This document shows, piece after piece, positions 59,218 through 64,000 of a stretch of 64,000 nt of DNA. Source of the DNA: Wurfbainia villosa (taxonomy: Eukaryota; Streptophyta; Magnoliopsida; Zingiberales; Zingiberaceae); NCBI GenBank assembly GCA_025175895.1, contig JAKLTH010000238.1, forward strand, positions 5,456,001 through 5,520,000. Reading direction: 5' to 3'. The stretch's first letter is position 1. Every line of letters begins with the position of its first letter. The notes under the pieces are model-generated. The model saw only the letters and a list, made by a program, of their open reading frames with translations. It made no database searches and was not told the DNA's origin. The position numbers were made by a program, and so were the translations under genes.

Positions 59218-60841
59218 TGTTGGTGTAATCGACACAGGTCACGATTGACCAAACTCGAGTGAGACTCGAGTAGTATTTTGATGTTTGCCAATACGGTTGA
59301 CTATATGGGTTTGACCATATGTTGACCATATGACAAGTAGATGTTTGAGACATCCAAGGTCATATGGGGGAGTGTGTTTAAGGGGGGAGATTGTTGGAAC
59401 AATCAAACCTCAGGTTAAAGTTGACCAGACTCGAGTGAGACTCAAGAGGAAGTCCAAGTTTGGATACTTGGCATGGAAAGTCCAAGCATGATCTTGGCAT
59501 GGAAAGTCCAAGCATGGTCTTGGCATGGAAGTCCAAGTTTGTATACTTGGCATGGAAAGTCTAAGAATGATCTTGGTCACGTAAGTTCAAGTGTGTAGTA
59601 TTGGCAGTGAAAATCCAAGATTAAGGCTTGGCAATGAGAAAGTCCAAGGGTGAGGTTTGTTAGTGCCTATAAGATTAATATATCTCTACAATAGTATGAT
59701 ATGTTCGCTTTGGGCCTAAGTCCTTATGGTTTTGTTTTTGAGCTTTTACCCAAAAGACCTCATACCAATGGAGATATTTTTTCATCTTATAAGCACATGA
59801 TCTTTTTCATGTCTTACCAATGTGAAACTTTGATTGTATTCCCAATAGTCTCAACAATCTCTCCTCCCCTCAAACGAAAGACCACATTGACCCCCCTTCA
59901 AGTCTATCCATCCTCAAAGGACTTCCTCTGCTTAATGTCCGATCCTCAACCCACCAGGACTTCCTACCAACTGTCTGATCCTTCTGACCTAGTTGGACTT
60001 TCTTCTAGTTGTCCGACCCTTCTGGTCTAACTAGAATTCTTACCAGTTGTTCGGTCCTTCTGACTCAACTGTACTTCTTGCCCGGTGTCTGGTTCTCTTG
60101 ATCCATATATGGGAGCTCCACTTCCTTCGTTCGAGGTTCATGGCTTGACATGGACCATGACTCTGATACCAATTGTTAGTGCCTATAAGATTGATATACC
60201 TCTATGATGGTATGATATTGTCCACTTTGGGCATAAACCCTCATGGTTTTATTTTTGAGCTTTACCCAAAAGGCCTCATACCAATGGAGATATCGTTTCA
60301 TCTTATAAGCACATGATCTTTTTCATATCTTACTAATATGGGACTTTGATTGTATTTCCAACACTCTCAACAAGGTTTTGACAACGTAAAGTTCAAGTAT
60401 ATAGTCTTGGTGGAATAAGTCCAAATGAACCTTAGCAAAGGTACCCAAGGGCATGACATAGATGATGGAAGCAGCTGAAGGCTAGTGTGAAAGGTGAACG
60501 AGTAGTGGAGGACTCAGATGGACCCTGATCGAGGCGTGAGGCTGATAGAAGTGACTAGAAGGCTTAGGTCTAGGCCAAGGGTAGTCGATCAAGTATGAAG
60601 GGATCATACTTGGGTTAAATCTCATGGTTGAAGTTTATCTGTCGGCTGAGATTTTAGATCAGTCGATTGGTCGAGTGTTTAGCACTCGAGAGTCTAGTTT
60701 AACTTAAGCAGTCAATTGGAATTATGACCAGTCGACTGAGGCTTGATTGCTCGACTGTAGCTCTGGCAGTTGACTGGAATTAAATGGTCAGGGCACAGAA
60801 TATTGGGCAGTTGACTGCTGACTTATCGACTGGAGCCTACG
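59218..60841 (+). repeat. 3' LTR of element B, split and truncated
   Basis: Parts 59218-59657 and 60378-60841. It starts TGTTGGTGTAATCGACAC, has the internal terminus copy (59381-59404), the inverted-repeat array and a palindrome cluster (about 60650-60830, mostly decayed), and then stops matching the other LTRs after ggagcctacga at about 60841. The TATA-like site and LTR end are missing. Confidence 0.8.
59658..60372 (-). mobile_element. TRIM element (715 bp), minus orientation
   Basis: Two 199-bp repeats (59658-59856 and 60174-60372), perfect AGGTT duplication (59653-59657 and 60373-60377), and a tRNA-Met primer site on the minus strand just before 60172 (gactctgatacca). Same family as 51728-52399: the repeats share the catgaggg and gcccaaagtggacaatatc blocks in opposite orientation. 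The interior has spaced ttctgac-type units and no credible gene; the frame 59701-60030 is spurious. Confidence 0.92.
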
Positions 60842-61334
60842 ACTATACATAAATTATTAATATAATTAAAACCCTAATCGATTGGTCGTGACCGTTGTAG
60901 TCGTCGCCACGACTGAGCTGCCACCGTCGGGCACCGTCGTTGTCTCGTGCTGCAGCTGCTAGGTGCCACTATCATCACCAAACATCGCCATCATTGGGCG
61001 TCGTCGCCCGCCAACATCGATCGTCAACTGCTACCTATCGACATCGATCGCTAGCCTTCGCTTGTCGACGCCCATCACCAATCGCCGCCTATATGCTCTA
61101 CCCGTCCGTGCCGATCGTCGATCACCGCCAATTGATCACCGTCGACCGTCGACCACCAGTGTTGAGCACCGACCGTGATGCTGATCGCCACCGTCGGGCG
61201 TCGACCATCGGGTGCCAGCCACTGGTAGACTTCGACCGTCGTCGGTTGCTGGCCGACGCATGATAACTTGAACCAAACACACTCATCGATTTTTTTTCTA
61301 TTTTCTTCACAAAATCTAGCTTAATGTTTCATTA
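60842..61334. other. GC-rich CGTCG-type low-complexity sequence
   Basis: About 60880-61260 is rich in cgtcg, ccgtcga and atcgatcg motifs and translates to low-complexity Arg/His/Ser-rich frames on both strands. No domain is recognised. Its left boundary is where element B's LTR ends abruptly. Confidence 0.4.
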
Positions 61335-61342
61335 CTTGTGGA

Positions 61343-62231
61343 TAGAACTGTCAAACAGGCCGACCCATGGCGGGCCGAGTCAATTCGCCATTAACCCAAC
61401 ATTTAGCGGAGAGGGGCGAGGCAACCCACCATCTTGGCGGGTTGAGAAATTCCCAACCCAATCCAACCCAAGGCGGGTTGCAGTTAGGCGAGCCAACCCT
61501 CAGGCCACAAAAATTAAAAAATTATATCTAAAATTACTAAGGTGTTGAGAGTTTGTAGCGATGATCGGTAAGACAAATGAAGTACCATAATTAAAAAAAA
61601 TAAACATTTGAAGTAATTAAAATCTTATAATTTAGATTTAATTATCGACCGATAAAGTTGAGTACCGATATTTTTTATTCTTCTAATGATCTAAAATATT
61701 CAAATTTTGATAATATATAAATTTAAATTTTTACTCCTATAAATAGAGATCCAATTAAGATTTTTTAGCTCTTATAATTATTTGACTTTGATATGTCATC
61801 ATTTCCTACATCGATTGGAAGAGTAATGATAAGATAATATAAAACAATTAAAGTATATAAGAAAAAAAAGTATTAGAGTATATCAAATATTATTTTGTTC
61901 TTTCCTCTTAATTTCTCTTACACTTTGTTGAGGTGTATATGTGATAGAAGAAGATTGTGATGGTGAAAATCTTCTCTTATTAATTAATATTAGAATATTG
62001 GTAAAAAAAACTTATACAATTTTATTTTCATATATTCCATCTTTTGGCATTTCTCAACCCGCAGGCCAACCCATGTCCACGGCGGGCCAACCCGTCTAGA
62101 CCCGCAACCCGCGTGGGTCGATCCGTTTAGGCCAGTCAAAATGGCGGGTTGATAAAATTTCAACCAAATCCGCCTAAATTATTTAGCGGAGCGGGCCAAC
62201 CCGACGGGCCTAACTCAACTTGACAGCTCTA
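61343..62231. mobile_element. Non-autonomous hAT element (889 bp)
   Basis: Perfect 8-bp duplication CTTGTGGA (61335-61342 and 62232-62239). Terminal inverted repeats tagaactgtcaa and ttgacagctcta match at 11 of 12 positions. The subterminal regions are rich in GGGC/GCCC motifs (ggcgggccg, gggccaacccg), as in many plant hAT elements. The interior is AT-rich with no transposase. Confidence 0.9.
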
Positions 62232-62239
62232 CTTGTGGA

Positions 62240-62522
62240 TGATTCCATAAATAAAAAATTACTTTTTAATAAAGGTAAGATAAATTTCAAGAGATTTTAA
62301 TCCATCTTGAACATATAAATTTAATGTATGATATGAACCTCTTATAAAGAAATTTACCATCAAAACTAGATTTACAAATTTTTTTTAAATCTCTAATAGA
62401 AGTAATATTAGCAAAAGCATTATCAAAACTAATCGAAAATTTTTTATTTAGTAAATAGTATTCTTGTAAAATTGAACTGTTAATCTTATAAATATTTTTA
62501 GTCGTATATCTTTCATAAAAAA
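62240..62522. other. AT-rich spacer between two hAT elements
   Basis: I see nothing specific in it. Confidence 0.4.
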
Positions 62523-63393
62523 TAAAGTTGTCAAATAGACCGACCCATAACGAAGTGGGTCAACCCGTCATAAATTCAACATTTAGCGGGGAGGGATGTG
62601 TCGACCTGCCATCCTGGCGAGTTGAGGAATCTCCAACCCAATGCGAGTTGCAGATTAGGCGGGCCAACACGTGGACTAGAAAAATTAAAAAAAAATCAAA
62701 ATTATTGAAGTCTTGAGGGCTTGAGGCGATAACTGACAAGGCGAATAGAATACCATGATAAGAAAGCATGCATTTGAAGCAACTAAAATCTTATAATTGA
62801 GATCCAATTATCGATTGACAATGTTAGGTACCAATGTTTTTTATTCTTCCAATACTCTAAAATATTCAAATCTTGATAATATACAAATTCAAATTTTGAC
62901 TCCTCCAAATAGAGATTTAATTGAAATTTTTCAGCACTTGTAATTAGTTGACTATAATATGCCATCATTTCCTATATTAATTGAAATAGTAGTGGCAAAA
63001 TAATTATAACTTAATTAGAGTATACCAAAAAAATTATTAGAGTACTTAAATCACATATTTTTTTATTATTTTATCTAATTTCTTCTACACTTTGTCGAGG
63101 TGTATATGTGATAAAAAAAATTATGATTATGAGGAACTTACCTTGTTAGTATTAGAATATTGATAAAAAAATTTAAATAATTTTTCTTTCACAAGTTTTA
63201 TCTTCTTTTGACATTTCTCAACCCGTGGACCAACCCAAGCCCACCGTGGGTTAACCCGTCTAGACCTGCAACCTGCGCGAGTTGATTTGTTTAGGAACAT
63301 CAAAATGACAGGTTGATAAAATTTTAACTCAACCCCCTTAAATTACTTAGCGGGGCGGGCCAATCCAATGGGTCTAACCCAACTTGATGGATA
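62523..63393. mobile_element. Second, older copy of the same hAT family
   Basis: It parallels 61343-62231 along its length (gaccgacccat start, atttagcggggaggg, aatctccaaccca, gaggtgtatatgtgata, then gcgggccaatcc near the end). Its ends are decayed (taaagttgtcaa and aacttgatggata) and no 8-bp duplication is visible. Same orientation as the first copy. Confidence 0.75.
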
Positions 63394-64000
63394 TTTTTTT
63401 AGATATTTCAATTATTATCAATTCAATGATAAGTAATAGTCATATATGAATGTCTTTATCAATGATCACTGCAAATATCATTATATATAAAAACTTGACC
63501 ATTAAAATTTTTTAAAATATTTTATAAATTATTTTTTCTCTCTTTTACAAAGTTTATGAATTGTGTGTATAAGTAGTAATTCTAGGGACACGTTTTACAT
63601 AAAGATTTAAAACATTTTGACAATAATTAATTGTTCTTATTTTTTTCACCGAAACTAAAAGATAAATATTCAATAACAATCATTTTAGCTAATTCTTCTT
63701 TATTTTTTCATTAGAATAAATAAAAAGAGAAGAAGGATTAGAAGATACAAACTAGGATATTTGAGTTTATGTTATATTAATATCAACTTCAATTAGATGT
63801 TTGTTATTCAAATACTTTCTAAATGTCTCATATCCTTCATCTTATTTGAATTTGAACTGTTGTCTATAGTAATTGCAAATAAATTGTATTGAACCATTTG
63901 GTAAATGATTTATTTTAAGCATACCCTAAAAATGTTGGATATCAATGTTTTTCTTTTTCTGTAAACATATCTTCTTGATCATCATTTTTAGCTTTAAGAT
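63394..64000. other. AT-rich sequence to the window end
   Basis: No gene, RNA or repeat boundary is recognised. Confidence 0.45.

Larger units (their letters stand above)
52406..60841 (+). mobile_element. Element B: gag-only Sirevirus-like element with nested insertions
   Basis: 5' LTR 52406-53698 and 55293-55590 (interrupted by a solo LTR), decayed primer site, gag 55664-57373, non-coding 3' region, and 3' LTR from 59218 that is interrupted by a TRIM and lost after about 60841. Its left end lies 6 bp beyond the TRIM at 52399, in the remaining sequence of element E, so the left target 5-mer would be TTATC. The right end is truncated. Confidence 0.85.

Noticed and set aside
60940..61263. 107-codon Arg/His/Ser-rich reading frame
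   Set aside because: Low-complexity translation of CGTCG-rich sequence; other frames on both strands are equally open.

Overview
This is a plant nuclear window made almost entirely of nested LTR retrotransposons, with one apparently intact protein-coding gene. The gene is a cytochrome P450 of the A-type (CYP71-like) class at about 21.75-23.44 kb. Its GC-rich exons, single short AT-rich intron and AT-rich surroundings fit a monocot, but nothing here fixes the genus. Gene density, tRNA-Met primer sites, TRIMs, hAT elements and MITEs all fit a medium to large repeat-rich angiosperm genome.

Layout. 0-21 kb: stacked Ty1/copia elements of Sirevirus type. One 8.3-kb element with all pol domains (A, minus strand, 1554-9809) sits beside two gag-only relatives (D, 9886-12492, and C, 12493-20628, both plus). 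C carries a 175-bp hAT-like MITE in its gag and a 2-kb solo LTR in its 3' LTR. A minus-strand gag stub (20629-21175) follows. 21.2-24.0 kb: the P450 gene with its TATA-like box, then a long (AT)n tract. 24.0-29.2 kb: a solo LTR, a decayed Ty3/gypsy integrase and a roughly 66/132-bp tandem repeat. 29.2-35.8 kb: a structurally complete gag-only Sirevirus-like element (F, minus) with a perfect ATCTT target duplication. 35.9-52.4 kb: a minus-strand Ty1/copia element (E), split inside its reverse transcriptase by an 11.8-kb chromovirus-like Ty3/gypsy element (38812-50620, duplication GCTTT) and cut at its integrase by a 672-bp TRIM (duplication ATTAT). 52.4-60.8 kb: a gag-only Sirevirus-like element (B, plus), itself hit by a solo LTR (duplication TGGTT) and a second TRIM (duplication AGGTT). 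60.8-64 kb: GC-rich low-complexity sequence, two related hAT-type elements and AT-rich sequence.

How the parts relate. The Sirevirus-like elements A, B, C, D and F, and the solo LTRs of this group, share an unusual LTR plan. From the 5' end of the LTR this is: TGTTGG terminus, an array of short inverted repeats (CTTGG...CCAAG), a conserved stem-loop around CAAGTATGA, a dense cluster of the palindrome AGTCGACT, a TATA-like site, and a CCTCTAGCG...CAACA end. Only A has protease, integrase, reverse transcriptase and RNase H. The others keep gag (with zinc knuckles), primer-binding site, polypurine tracts and LTRs, which suggests a gag-carrying non-autonomous family that borrows pol from an A-like partner. 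The most notable points are the palindrome/hairpin LTR architecture, two LTR copies in which the AGTCGACT core appears replaced by CGATCG, a chromovirus 5' LTR followed by an inverted primer-binding site and a second copy of the LTR tail, and a Cys-to-Tyr change shared by the gag zinc knuckles of three copies. All retroelement reading frames seen here carry stops or frameshifts, so none is likely to be active from this locus.
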